Shown here in pieces: positions 25,417-33,872 of a stretch of 51,348 bases of DNA. Positions within the stretch are counted from its first letter, which is position 1, and each line of letters opens with the position of its first letter. Source of the DNA: Gordonia desulfuricans NBRC 100010 (GTDB taxonomy: Bacteria > Actinomycetota > Actinomycetes > Mycobacteriales > Mycobacteriaceae); contig NZ_BCNF01000069.1 in assembly GCF_001485495.1 (NCBI RefSeq), positions 1-51,348 of the forward strand. The letters are read 5' to 3'. The notes beneath the pieces were generated by a model. That model was not told the DNA's origin, did no database searches, and saw nothing but the letters and a program-made list of their open reading frames with translations. The translations under genes and the position numbers were made by a program.

Positions 25417-26510
25417 TGCCGCTCGACCTGAAGATGGGGGCGATGCTCGCCGACCCCGAGACCCGCGTCGTGATCTGCTGCGGCGCCGGTGGTGTCGGCA
25501 AGACCACCACCGCCGCGGCGATGGCCCTGCACGCCGCCGAGCACGGCCGGACCGTCGCGGTGCTGACCATCGACCCGGCCCGACGGCTCGCCCAGTCACT
25601 GGGGATGTCCGAGCTCACCAACGACCCGCAGCCGGTGGCGATCGACGGCACCGGGACCCTGGACGCGATGATGCTCGACATGCGCCGCACCTTCGACGAG
25701 ATGGTGCTCGAATACTCCACCCCGGAGCGAGCGGCGGCGATCATGGAGAACTCCTTCTACCAGACCGTCGCCGAATCATTCTCCGGCACACAGGAATACA
25801 TGGCGATGGAGAAGCTCGGCAAACTGCTCGAGCAGAAGCGCTGGGACCTGATCGTCGTCGACACCCCGCCGTCACGCAATGCACTGGACTTCCTCGACGC
25901 CCCGCAGCGACTGGGGTCGTTCCTGTCCGGCCGGCTGATGAAGGTGCTCGTCGGCGGCGGTCGCGGCGTGGGCCGGATGGTGACCGGGGCGATGAGTCTG
26001 GCGATGCGCGGGGTCTCGACGATCATCGGCGGCGAGATGCTGCGCGATGTCGCCACCTTCGTCCAGTCGCTGGACTCGATGTTCGGCGGATTCCAGGACC
26101 GCGCACTCAAGACCTACGAACTGCTCAAGCAGCCCGGTACCCGGTTCGCGGTGGTCGCCGCGGCCGAACCCGACGCCCTCCGCGAGGCCGCGTTCTTCGT
26201 CGACCGGCTGTCCGAGGAGTCGATGCCGCTGGCCGGGCTGATCCTCAACCGCACCCACCCCAACCTCACCGGGATCTCCGAGGAGGTCGCGCGGGTGGCA
26301 CTCGACCACGTCGACGACGACCTGACCCGCGGGGTGCTGGCGGTACACGCCGAGCGCGCTGCGACCGGCAAACGGGAGGTGCACCTGCTGCAGCGGTTCA
26401 CCGCATCGCATCCGCGGGTGCCGGTGGTCGGGGTGCCGTCACTGCCGTTCGAGGTGGCCGACCGCGTCGCACTGCGGGCGGTCGCCGAACAGATCACCGG
26501 CCGGGGCTGA
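25413..26510 (+). CDS. GET3/ArsA-like ATPase, second of pair (Rv3680 orthologue)
   Basis: A 365-residue ATPase. The P-loop is [12 protein letters not shown], where the first signature lysine is replaced by Ala, so it may depend on the partner subunit for catalysis. [14 protein letters not shown] (ArsA-type switch I) and [15 protein letters not shown] (switch II) are clear. A hydrophobic, Gly-rich stretch (about 180-215, [24 protein letters not shown]) resembles the substrate-binding region. GTG and ATG at 25413/25416 are both possible starts; translation is coupled to the upstream partner. Confidence 0.92.
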   Translation: MMPLDLKMGAMLADPETRVVICCGAGGVGKTTTAAAMALHAAEHGRTVAVLTIDPARRLAQSLGMSELTNDPQPVAIDGTGTLDAMMLDMRRTFDEMVLEYSTPERAAAIMENSFYQTVAESFSGTQEYMAMEKLGKLLEQKRWDLIVVDTPPSRNALDFLDAPQRLGSFLSGRLMKVLVGGGRGVGRMVTGAMSLAMRGVSTIIGGEMLRDVATFVQSLDSMFGGFQDRALKTYELLKQPGTRFAVVAAAEPDALREAAFFVDRLSEESMPLAGLILNRTHPNLTGISEEVARVALDHVDDDLTRGVLAVHAERAATGKREVHLLQRFTASHPRVPVVGVPSLPFEVADRVALRAVAEQITGRG

Positions 26511-26592
26511 TCGCCCTCGGCGGGTGTGTCGGTCGGTGATGGGATGTGTGATGTCGGCTGGAGAAGTGTGCGGCGCGGCCGTGTGCGCCGGC

Positions 26593-26652
26593 CTGCGGAT
26601 TCAGGACCTGTGGATTCAGGACCTGCGGGTTCGGGGCCTGCAGGTCAGGCCA
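26593..26652. repeat. Four 15-bp tandem repeats beside whiB4
   Basis: Units begin at 26593, 26608, 26623 and 26638 with CTGCGGATTCAGGAC as the type copy; the last is degenerate. They lie in the 149-bp spacer between two convergent genes, just after the whiB4 stop, and have the same period as the coding repeats elsewhere in the window. Confidence 0.85.
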
Positions 26653-26659
26653 CCGGAAC

Positions 26660-26983
26660 TCAGACGGCGGCGCGCTGACGGCGCTGCTGCGCCTCGAAGA
26701 AGGCCGCCCACGAGGTGACCTCGGGATGCTGACGCAACAGGGCGCGCCGCTGACGTTCGGTCATCCCACCCCAGACACCGAACTCGACGCGGTTGTCGAG
26801 CGCATCGGCCCCGCACTGCAGCTGCACCGGGCAGTGCCGGCAGATGGTCGCGGCCTTGCGCTGCGCGGCCCCCCGGACGAACAGGTCGTCGGGATTCTCG
26901 CCACGGCACCGCGCCTGCGACACCCAACTCAGACGTGCCTCCCCCACCGATACTGCCGCCGCCGATACTGCCGCTGTCGCCAT
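26660..26983 (-). CDS. whiB4: WhiB4-type Fe-S redox-sensing regulator
   Basis: A 107-residue WhiB protein. Four Cys (26, 48, 51, 57) in the pattern C-X21-C-X2-C-X5-C bind a 4Fe-4S cluster; FGVWGGMTERQRRALLR is the turn and basic helix. FVRGAAQRKAA is shared with WhiB4 (Rv3681c), which senses O2/NO and affects oxidative stress responses. ATG 26983 with AGGGG 7 nt upstream is chosen; ATG 27025 would add 14 residues. Convergent with the ATPase pair, divergent from ponA2. Confidence 0.93.
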   Translation of the reverse strand: MATAAVSAAAVSVGEARLSWVSQARCRGENPDDLFVRGAAQRKAATICRHCPVQLQCGADALDNRVEFGVWGGMTERQRRALLRQHPEVTSWAAFFEAQQRRQRAAV

Positions 26984-27303
26984 ACCGTCACCCCTGTTCT
27001 GTGAATGCCCATCGCCGGACGCCATCGCCCGACGTCGAGTGCTCCCCACCGGAGTCCGGTTCACGAAATCCTCGTCCGGAGGTGATACGTGTGACACGTC
27101 TCCGGAACGACTGTTAGGTGAGTCACATTCTGCCCTCAATCTAGGGATCTGTGCTTGTGGCCGCAACCCCTGAACGCGAAAAACTGGCACAACCGTGCAT
27201 ACTTGGCACGAAACCGCAGGTGAAACCCAAGATCGGTGTCCCCCGACCGGACTCCCACCCGTCGGTGACCGGGTGTTCGGGAAATCACACGTATCCTGTC
27301 GTG
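26984..27303. promoter_or_regulatory. whiB4-ponA2 divergent intergenic region with nested palindrome
   Basis: This 320-bp region holds ACGTGTgACACGT (27087-27099), a perfect 13-bp palindrome, flanked by TCCGGAG (27075-27081) and CTCCGGA (27100-27106). It is about 100 bp from the whiB4 start and 200 bp from ponA2. The ponA2 -10 lies at 27292-27297. No gene is seen. Confidence 0.6.
27292..27297 (+). promoter_or_regulatory. -10 element of ponA2 (leaderless)
   Basis: TATCCT ends 6 nt before GTG 27304. The surrounding CACACGTATCCTGTCGTG closely matches the string before the metallophosphoesterase gene. Confidence 0.6.
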
Positions 27304-29757
27304 GTGCCAGTCTCGAAGAAGCTCGGGCCGCTCGCTGCCGCGTGTGTCCTCGCCGGTGTGCTCGTAGCCGGTCTCCTCTATCCCGTGGCCAGCGGCGTCG
27401 GACTCGTCTCGAACCGCGCCGCGTCGGCGGTGGAGAACGTCTCCTCCGAACTGCTCAACGGCACCCTGCCCGAGGTCACCACCATGACCGACTCGGCCGG
27501 CAACCCGATCGCGCTGCTCTTCGACCAGTACCGCTACCAGGTCGGATACAACGACATCTCCCCGGACATGGTCGCGGCGATCATCTCCATCGAGGACCGC
27601 CGGTTCCTCGAACACGACGGTGTGGACTGGAAGGGCACGATCCGTGCCGCGCTGAAGAACTCGTCGTCGGGCGAGGTCCAGCAGGGTGCATCGACCCTCG
27701 ACCAGCAGTACATCAAGAACTATCAGCTGCTCGTGCTGGCCCGGACCGAGGCCGACCGCGAGGCCGCCACCGAGACCACCCCGGCACGCAAGCTGCGCGA
27801 GGTCCGGATGGCTCTGACCCTCGAGCAGTCGCTCACCGAGCAGGCCAAGCGCAAGGGCATGTCCGACGCCGCGGCCAAGCAGGAGGCGAAGAAGCAGATC
27901 GTCACCCGCTATCTGAACGTGGTGCCGTTCGGCAACAACGCCTACGGCATCGAGGCGGCCTCGCAGGTGTACTTCGGCGTACACGCCAAGGACCTCAAGG
28001 TGGAGCAGGCCGCGCTGCTCGCCGGCATGGTGCAGTCGAGCAGCGCGCTGGATCCCTACACCAACCCCGAGGCGGCGCTGGCCCGCCGCAACACCGTGCT
28101 CGACACGATGATCCAGAACTTCCCGAACCGCCGGGACGAGCTCACCCAGGCCAAACAGGCACCGCTGGGCATCCTGGCCAAGGCCGACATCCCCACCCAG
28201 GGCTGCATCGGCGCCGGCAACAACGGCTTCTTCTGCGACTACGCCCTGCAGTTCCTGGCCGAGAACGGGATCTCCCGGGACTCGGTGATGCGGGGCGGCT
28301 TCATCATCAAGACCACGATGGACCCCGCGGTACAGCGATCGGTGCAGCGCGCGGCGCAGGCCCAGGCCAGCCCGCACGCCGACGGCGTGGCCAACGTGAT
28401 GAGCGCGATCCGCCCGGGCACCACCTCCCACGCGGTGCTCGCGATGGCGTCCAGCCGCAACTACGGCCTCGACCAGGCCGCCGACGAGACCGTCCAACCG
28501 CAGCCGTTCTCGCTGGTCGGCGACGGCGCGGGCTCGGTCTTCAAGGTGTTCACCGTCGCCGCCGCGATGGAGCAGGGGCTCGGTACCGGCACCAACATCC
28601 CGGTGCCGGGGTTCCTCGCGGTGGAGGGGATGGGCAACAGCGGCGGTTCCAACGGCTGCCCGGCCAACGCCTACTGCGTGAAGAACGACGGCCGCTACCC
28701 GGCGTCGATGTCGGTGACGCAGGCGCTCGCGCAGTCCCCGAACACCGCGTTCGTGAACCTCCTCAAGCAGGTGGGCGTCAAACCCACCGTCGACATGGCC
28801 GTACGGTTGGGCCTGCGGTCCTACAACACCCCGGGCACGTCGGGGTCCGGGGACAAGAGCATCGCCCAGTACGTCAAGGACGGGAACTTCGGATCGTTCA
28901 CCCTGGGCCCGCTCCCGGTGAACGGTGTCGAGCTGTCCAACGTGGCGGCCACCCTCGCATCCGGCGGGGTCTGGTGCCCGCCGTCGCCGATCGGGTCGAT
29001 CAGCACCATCAAGCGCGACGAGAACGGCAACCCGGTGCCCGGCCCGGACGGCAACCCGGTGCTCACCGGGGTCCCGTTCAATCCGCCGGCCTGCGAACGC
29101 GTGGTGGAGACCGGCCTGGCCAACACCCTGGCGAACGCCATGAGCGAGGACGACAAGGGTGCGGGCACCTCGGCGGCCGCCGCCGGTGCCATCGGTTGGA
29201 CCCTGCCCAGCTCGGGCAAGACCGGTACCACCGAGGCGCACCGCTCGTCGGCCTTCCTCGGCTTCACCAACAACATCGCCGGCGCCACCTATGTCTACAG
29301 TGACGGCCCCAACCCGTCGGGCATCTGCTCGAGCCCGCTGCGGTCCTGCTACGACGGCAACCTCTACGGCGGTATGGAACCGGCCCGCACCTGGTATCAG
29401 GCGATGCTGCCGGTGGCCAACAACTTCGGCCCCACCCAGCTGCCGCCGACCGACCCGCGCTATGTCGCGGGTACCGATCGCGGCCGAATCCCGCAGGTCA
29501 CCGGCCTGACCGCGAGCGAGGCCACCTCGCGACTGCAGTCGGCGGGATTCAAGGTCACCCAGCTCGAGGTCGACAGCGGCAAGACGCAGGGCACGGTGGT
29601 GTTCACCGCGCCGAGCGATTCGGCCCTGCCGGGCAGCACCATCACGATCTATGTGAGCAACGGCCGCCGCGCCGAGGGCCAGGGGTCGGGGCAGCCCACC
29701 CAGACGACGGTGCAGGTGCCGGGCGTCGGACCGGTGGTGATCGATCTTCCGGGATGA
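27304..29757 (+). CDS. ponA2: Bifunctional class A penicillin-binding protein PonA2
   Basis: An 817-residue peptidoglycan synthase anchored by an N-terminal helix (about 8-28). The glycosyltransferase domain has catalytic Glu97 in SIEDRRFLEHDGVDWKGT. The transpeptidase domain has SVFK (SxxK), SPN (SxN) and SGKTGTTEAH (KTG). A C-terminal PASTA domain begins at RIPQVTGLTASEA. It is collinear with M. tuberculosis PonA2 but carries an extra ~18-residue Lys/Ala/Glu stretch (EQAKRKGMSDAAAKQEAKKQ) before VTRYLN and lacks the Pro-rich tail. GTG 27304 is chosen from the leaderless promoter; GTG 27301 is equally in frame. Confidence 0.95.
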   Translation: MPVSKKLGPLAAACVLAGVLVAGLLYPVASGVGLVSNRAASAVENVSSELLNGTLPEVTTMTDSAGNPIALLFDQYRYQVGYNDISPDMVAAIISIEDRRFLEHDGVDWKGTIRAALKNSSSGEVQQGASTLDQQYIKNYQLLVLARTEADREAATETTPARKLREVRMALTLEQSLTEQAKRKGMSDAAAKQEAKKQIVTRYLNVVPFGNNAYGIEAASQVYFGVHAKDLKVEQAALLAGMVQSSSALDPYTNPEAALARRNTVLDTMIQNFPNRRDELTQAKQAPLGILAKADIPTQGCIGAGNNGFFCDYALQFLAENGISRDSVMRGGFIIKTTMDPAVQRSVQRAAQAQASPHADGVANVMSAIRPGTTSHAVLAMASSRNYGLDQAADETVQPQPFSLVGDGAGSVFKVFTVAAAMEQGLGTGTNIPVPGFLAVEGMGNSGGSNGCPANAYCVKNDGRYPASMSVTQALAQSPNTAFVNLLKQVGVKPTVDMAVRLGLRSYNTPGTSGSGDKSIAQYVKDGNFGSFTLGPLPVNGVELSNVAATLASGGVWCPPSPIGSISTIKRDENGNPVPGPDGNPVLTGVPFNPPACERVVETGLANTLANAMSEDDKGAGTSAAAAGAIGWTLPSSGKTGTTEAHRSSAFLGFTNNIAGATYVYSDGPNPSGICSSPLRSCYDGNLYGGMEPARTWYQAMLPVANNFGPTQLPPTDPRYVAGTDRGRIPQVTGLTASEATSRLQSAGFKVTQLEVDSGKTQGTVVFTAPSDSALPGSTITIYVSNGRRAEGQGSGQPTQTTVQVPGVGPVVIDLPG

Positions 29758-29770
29758 TCGCCTGCACGCG

Positions 29771-29776
29771 TATCCT
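29771..29776 (+). promoter_or_regulatory. -10 element of the metallophosphoesterase gene (leaderless)
   Basis: TATCCT ends 6 nt before ATG 29783, the same spacing and nearly the same flanks (CACGCGTATCCTGGGCTG) as at ponA2. Confidence 0.6.
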
Positions 29777-29782
29777 GGGCTG

Positions 29783-30781
29783 ATGTCCATCCTCGACTCG
29801 AATCCGGTGCAGCGCCTGGATCTTCGCCTGCCGTCGTCGACGATCGCGCGGTCGGCGACCGCGGGGGCCGGTCTCGCGGCCGCCGGGCTGTTCTATTCGA
29901 CGGTGATCGAGCGCAATGCGTTCACGTTGCGGCACACCACGATGGCCGTCCTCGAGCCCGGGTCGACGCCGTTGCGGGTGTTGCACATCAGCGATCTGCA
30001 CATGATGCCCGGCCAGCGGCTCAAACAGGCGTGGGTGTCCGAGCTCGACGCCCTGGAACCCGACCTGGTGGTCAACACCGGTGACAACCTCGCCCATCCG
30101 CAGGCGGTGCCCGCGGTGATCCAGTCACTCGGTGGTCTGCTGTCGCGGCCGGGTCTGTTCGTCTTCGGGTCCAACGACTACTTCGGCCCCAAGCCGAAGA
30201 ACCCGTTCAAGTACTTCAAGAAAGACCACAAGCGCACCCACGGTGAGCCGCTGCCCTGGCAGGATCTGCGGGCGGCATTCGTCGAGCGCGGATGGCTGGA
30301 CACCACCCACACCGTGCGTGAGCTCGAGATCGGCGGAGTGCGGGTGGTGGCGGCCGGGGTCGACGACCCGCACATCGAGCGCGATCGGTACGACACCGTC
30401 GCCGGACGTCCCAATCCGCTGGCACACCTGCGGCTGGGACTGACCCATTCACCCGAGCCGCGGGTGCTCGACCGCTTCGCCGACGACGGCTACGACCTGG
30501 TCCTGGCCGGTCACACCCACGGCGGCCAGCTGTGCCTGCCGGGCGTCGGCGCACTGGTGACCAACTGCCACATCGACCGGTCCCGGGTGAAGGGTCCCTC
30601 GCGCTGGGGTGCGTCGATGCAGCTGCACGTCAGCGCCGGTCTGGGCACCTCCCCCTATGCGCCGGCCCGCTTCTGCTGCCGCCCCGAGGCCAGTCTGCTG
30701 ACGCTGACCCCGGTCTCGCACGGCGATGCCTCCTTCGACGAGGACCACTCGCTGCCGCAGCTCGCGACCGACGCCCACTGA
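29783..30781 (+). CDS. Membrane-anchored metallophosphoesterase (Rv3683 orthologue)
   Basis: A 332-residue calcineurin-like phosphoesterase of the YaeI/UDP-diacylglucosamine hydrolase-like group. The dinuclear-metal motifs are in order: SDLH, GDN, GSND and GHTHGGQ, with a His in LTHSPEP. A hydrophobic segment (about 25-40) may tether it to the membrane. It follows ponA2 closely, a conserved arrangement suggesting a role in envelope lipid or nucleotide-sugar turnover; the substrate is not known. Confidence 0.88.
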   Translation: MSILDSNPVQRLDLRLPSSTIARSATAGAGLAAAGLFYSTVIERNAFTLRHTTMAVLEPGSTPLRVLHISDLHMMPGQRLKQAWVSELDALEPDLVVNTGDNLAHPQAVPAVIQSLGGLLSRPGLFVFGSNDYFGPKPKNPFKYFKKDHKRTHGEPLPWQDLRAAFVERGWLDTTHTVRELEIGGVRVVAAGVDDPHIERDRYDTVAGRPNPLAHLRLGLTHSPEPRVLDRFADDGYDLVLAGHTHGGQLCLPGVGALVTNCHIDRSRVKGPSRWGASMQLHVSAGLGTSPYAPARFCCRPEASLLTLTPVSHGDASFDEDHSLPQLATDAH

Positions 30782-30783
30782 GC

Positions 30784-31488
30784 GTGTCGGTGACCACCGC
30801 CGATCAGATCAGGGTCCTGGCCTTCGACACCTTCGGCACCGTCGCCGACTGGTTCACCGGTATCCGTGACGCCATGGCCACGGAGTTGCCCGGACACGAT
30901 GCGGCCGCGTTGACACGGGAGTGGCGCCGCCGGTACGCACCGATCCTGGCCCGGGTGGAGTCCGGTGAGCTGCCCTGGCGTGGTCTCGACGACCTGCAGA
31001 CCGAGACCTTGCGGGGTGTGCTCGCCGAATCCGGTGTCGCCGCCGACGACGCCACGGTGGCACGTCTGGTGCATGCCTGGCGCACGATTCCCGGCTGGCC
31101 GGACTCCGCGCCGGGTCTGGCCCGGCTCCGCCGCCGCTTCACCGTCTGCGCACTGAGCAACGGCAGCGTCGCACTGCTGTCGGAGATGGCCAAGCACAAC
31201 GACTTCGGCTGGGATGTCATCGGCGCCTCGAATCTGTGGCACCACTACAAACCGGCCCCCGAGACCTACCTCGGACTGGCACGGCTGCTGGAGGTCGAGC
31301 CGGCCCAGGTGATGATGGTCGCCACCCATCAGTCCGACCTCGACGCCGCCCGCTCACACGGCCTGCACACCGCCTTCATCGAGCGGCCTGCCGAATGGGG
31401 TGGCGACCCGAAGGACGACTCGGGCTCACCGCACAACGACTTCCACGCCCGCGACATCGAGGATCTCGCGACACAACTGGACGTCTGA
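30784..31488 (+). CDS. HAD hydrolase, haloacid dehalogenase type II-like
   Basis: A 234-residue HAD protein. AFDTFGTVADW carries the Asp nucleophile with Thr-Phe-Gly-Thr as in L-2-haloacid dehalogenases, where the second Asp of phosphatases is replaced. ALSNGS is motif II, YKPAPETY the motif III Lys and VATHQSDLDAARSHG motif IV. It may act on 2-haloacids or small acids. GTG 30784 begins 2 nt after the previous stop; GTG 30790 is an alternative. Ends before a hairpin terminator. Confidence 0.85.
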   Translation: MSVTTADQIRVLAFDTFGTVADWFTGIRDAMATELPGHDAAALTREWRRRYAPILARVESGELPWRGLDDLQTETLRGVLAESGVAADDATVARLVHAWRTIPGWPDSAPGLARLRRRFTVCALSNGSVALLSEMAKHNDFGWDVIGASNLWHHYKPAPETYLGLARLLEVEPAQVMMVATHQSDLDAARSHGLHTAFIERPAEWGGDPKDDSGSPHNDFHARDIEDLATQLDV

Positions 31489-31612
31489 GCCGGCGCAGAC
31501 ACCGACGCGATCCGGCCGAATCGGTTGCCGGTCAACGGGTTCGATTCCTCCCGTCCGAGCCGGTCTCCGTCGAATCCGGGACGCTCCGGTCGTGACTCCC
31601 TGGAGAAACGAG
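31489..31612. other. Spacer after the HAD gene
   Basis: No gene is seen. A string ACGGGTTCGATTCCTCCCGT near 31534 resembles a tRNA T-arm but the loop is too long and no other tRNA parts surround it. Confidence 0.45.
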
Positions 31613-31646
31613 GAGGCCCTGACCGGATTTCTCCGGCCAGGGCCTC
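31613..31646. terminator. Bidirectional terminator between HAD gene and tRNA-Pro
   Basis: GAGGCCCTGACCGG and CCGGCCAGGGCCTC pair over 14 positions with one mismatch around a 6-nt loop, followed on the plus strand by TTCT. It can end both the plus-strand HAD transcript and the minus-strand tRNA transcript. Confidence 0.8.
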
Positions 31647-31667
31647 TTCTGCTATCTCAACCTAGCG

Positions 31668-31741
<74 letters not shown>

Positions 31742-31928
31742 TGTGTGGAACCTCGACTAGGTTACCCCCTACCGGCGCAAAGTATTAAATCGCCTGGTCA
31801 GCGGACACTTTGCGACACTTTTGTGCCGACTTGGGCGATATGCCCACAGATGACTTCAGTGCACTCCCCACCTTTACTACGATCAATTCGGACAGCACCG
31901 GCGTGTGCACAGCGAAAGGACGTTTCTC

Positions 31929-32354
31929 ATGAGTGAGTCCAACACCGACAAACAGATCAACGCGGCGACCAAGGAAGGCTTCGCGGTCGGCATCTCGATC
32001 GTGGCGGCCGCCCTGCTCTTCGTCGCCGGTATCGTCGCCATCTTCCAGGGCATCTCGGCGGTCAACAACGACAACCTGCTGGTCTTCACCGAGGACTACA
32101 TCTTCGAGTTCAACCTGACCTCGTGGGGCTGGATCCACATCGTGCTCGGCATCATCGCGGTGATCGTGGCCGGCGGTCTGGTGGTGGGCAGCGACTGGGG
32201 ACGCGTCGCGGCCATCCTGATCGCATCCCTGTCGATCATCGCGCAGTTCCTGTGGCTGCCGTACTACCCGGTGTGGGCGATCATCATCATCATCCTCGAC
32301 ATCATCGTCATCTGGGCGGTGGCCAGCTGGAAGCCGCGCGCCGACGGCCTGTGA
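31929..32354 (+). CDS. Four-helix membrane protein, DUF7144-like
   Basis: A 141-residue protein with four membrane helices (about 18-40, 65-85, 90-105 and 110-130) and short loops. WGWIHIVLGIIAVIVAGGLVVGSDWGR is the recognisable core of a common actinobacterial family of unknown function. ATG 31929 has AAAGGA 8 nt upstream. Monocistronic, ended by a perfect 16-bp hairpin. Confidence 0.82.
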   Translation: MSESNTDKQINAATKEGFAVGISIVAAALLFVAGIVAIFQGISAVNNDNLLVFTEDYIFEFNLTSWGWIHIVLGIIAVIVAGGLVVGSDWGRVAAILIASLSIIAQFLWLPYYPVWAIIIIILDIIVIWAVASWKPRADGL

Positions 32355-32384
32355 GGGCACTGACCTCCAGAGCGTGAAAAACGC

Positions 32385-32419
32385 CGGGCCGGACGCGATC
32401 ACCGATCGCGTCCGGCCCG
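32385..32419. terminator. Perfect 16-bp hairpin terminator
   Basis: CGGGCCGGACGCGATC (32385-32400), loop ACC, and GATCGCGTCCGGCCCG (32404-32419) are fully complementary. It lies between the convergent DUF7144-like and M20 genes and may serve both. Confidence 0.88.
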
Positions 32420-32449
32420 AGTCGTTTCCGCCCCCGGCGTCGTCCCGCC

Positions 32450-33835
32450 TCAGTCCAAGGCCGCGGCGCTCCTGGCGAAGTCGTGCAGGAACAGTGCCTC
32501 GGCGACCGCCATGTTCTCGATCTCGGTCGGGTCCACGCTCTCGTTGGGGGCGTGGATCAGACAGCGCGGCTCCTCCACACCGAACAGCATGATCTCGGCA
32601 TCGGGGAAGGTCTCGGCGAGCACCGTGCACAACGGGATCGACCCACCCTGCCCCTGCTGCTCCACATCCCGGCCGTATGCGGCGCCCAGCGACCGCGTGA
32701 GCGCATCGAATGCGGGTCCCGACGTCGACCCCGAGAACGGCGCACCGATCGCCTCCCGCTCGAACGAGACACGCACATCCCACGGTGCCACCTCGGTCAG
32801 GTGGGCGATCAGCGCGTCCTGTGCCGCTTGCGGATCCATCCCCGGCGGCACCCGCAGGTTGATCCGGGCCCGCGCACTCGGCTGCACCGCCGCCGACGAC
32901 CCGACCACCGGCGGACAGTCGATACCGAGCACCGTGGCAGCCGGCCGCGCCCACACCATCTCCGCGATCTTGCCGGTGCCCAGTACCCCGACACCGTCGA
33001 GAACCGTTGCATCACTGCGGAACTGTGCCTCGGGGTAGTCGATGCCGTCCCACGCCTGATCGGTCTCGAGGCCGCGCACGGTGGTGTTGCCGTGCTCGTC
33101 GCGCAGTGTCGCGAGCATCGCGATGAGCGCGGCGAGGGCATCCGGCGCCGCACCGCCGAACATGCCGGAATGCATGGCCGAGCCCAGGGTCTCGACACCG
33201 ACGACGATGTTGGCGATCCCGCGCAGGCTGGTGGTGAGGGTGGGCCGGCCCACCTCGATGTTGCCCGAGTCGAGGATCAGGATGGCGTCGGCGGCCAGCA
33301 GCTCCGGATGCTTCGGCACGAAGTCCTCCAGGCCGCCGGAACCCTGCTCCTCCGATCCCTCACCGATGATCTTGACGGTGACCGGCGGGTCGGCGGCCAG
33401 CGCCCGCAGGGCGGTCAGGTGAACGGCGATGTTGCCCTTGCAGTCCGCCGCACCGCGCCCGTACCAGCGACCGTCACGTTCGGTCAGCGTCCACGCCGGG
33501 GAATCCCACAGGGCCGGGTCGAGGGCCGGCTGCACATCGTGGTGGAAGTAGAGCAGCACCGTCGGCGCGCCGGGCGGTCCGGGGATGTGCCCGGTGACCG
33601 CCTGCGACCCGTCGGCGGTGACGTGCGCGGCGACGTCGTGCACCCCGATCTCGGTGAACGCCGTCTGCAGCCACGCGACCATCTCCGCACAGTCCGGCGG
33701 TGGCGGCCGGGTGGGGTCGTAGACCGACCCGAAGGCCACCATCTCGGCCAGATCCTGCCTGGCCCTGGGCATCAGCTCGTGTACCCGTGCGCGGATGTCG
33801 TCGACATCGGTCCGGTCGGTGTTCTGCTCGCTCAC
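32450..33835 (-). CDS. M20 family metallopeptidase (dipeptidase/deacylase)
   Basis: A 461-residue M20 zinc hydrolase. Metal ligands are in LYFHHDVQPA, GRGAADCKGN, GEGSEEQGSGG (general base Glu and ligand Glu), ILDSGN and the C-terminal LIHAPNESV. A lid/dimerisation domain lies between about 190 and 310. Family members cleave di- or acyl-amino acids. GTG 33835 has AGGAGG 5 nt upstream. It follows two araC genes on the same strand with a 37-bp gap, so it may be part of that transcript. Confidence 0.9.
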   Translation of the reverse strand: MSEQNTDRTDVDDIRARVHELMPRARQDLAEMVAFGSVYDPTRPPPPDCAEMVAWLQTAFTEIGVHDVAAHVTADGSQAVTGHIPGPPGAPTVLLYFHHDVQPALDPALWDSPAWTLTERDGRWYGRGAADCKGNIAVHLTALRALAADPPVTVKIIGEGSEEQGSGGLEDFVPKHPELLAADAILILDSGNIEVGRPTLTTSLRGIANIVVGVETLGSAMHSGMFGGAAPDALAALIAMLATLRDEHGNTTVRGLETDQAWDGIDYPEAQFRSDATVLDGVGVLGTGKIAEMVWARPAATVLGIDCPPVVGSSAAVQPSARARINLRVPPGMDPQAAQDALIAHLTEVAPWDVRVSFEREAIGAPFSGSTSGPAFDALTRSLGAAYGRDVEQQGQGGSIPLCTVLAETFPDAEIMLFGVEEPRCLIHAPNESVDPTEIENMAVAEALFLHDFARSAAALD

Positions 33836-33872
33836 ATCGCCTCCTGGTCTCCGCCCCCCATCCTCGCAGGTG

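Noticed and set aside
27136..29790. An 884-codon open frame antisense to ponA2
   Set aside because: It mirrors a well-supported gene; long antisense frames are common at this GC content, and its translation is Arg/Gly/His-rich with no domain.
31530..31560. T-arm-like string near tRNA-Pro that might mark an integration scar
   Set aside because: The loop is too long, no acceptor or anticodon stem exists nearby, and it does not repeat the 3' end of tRNA-Pro.
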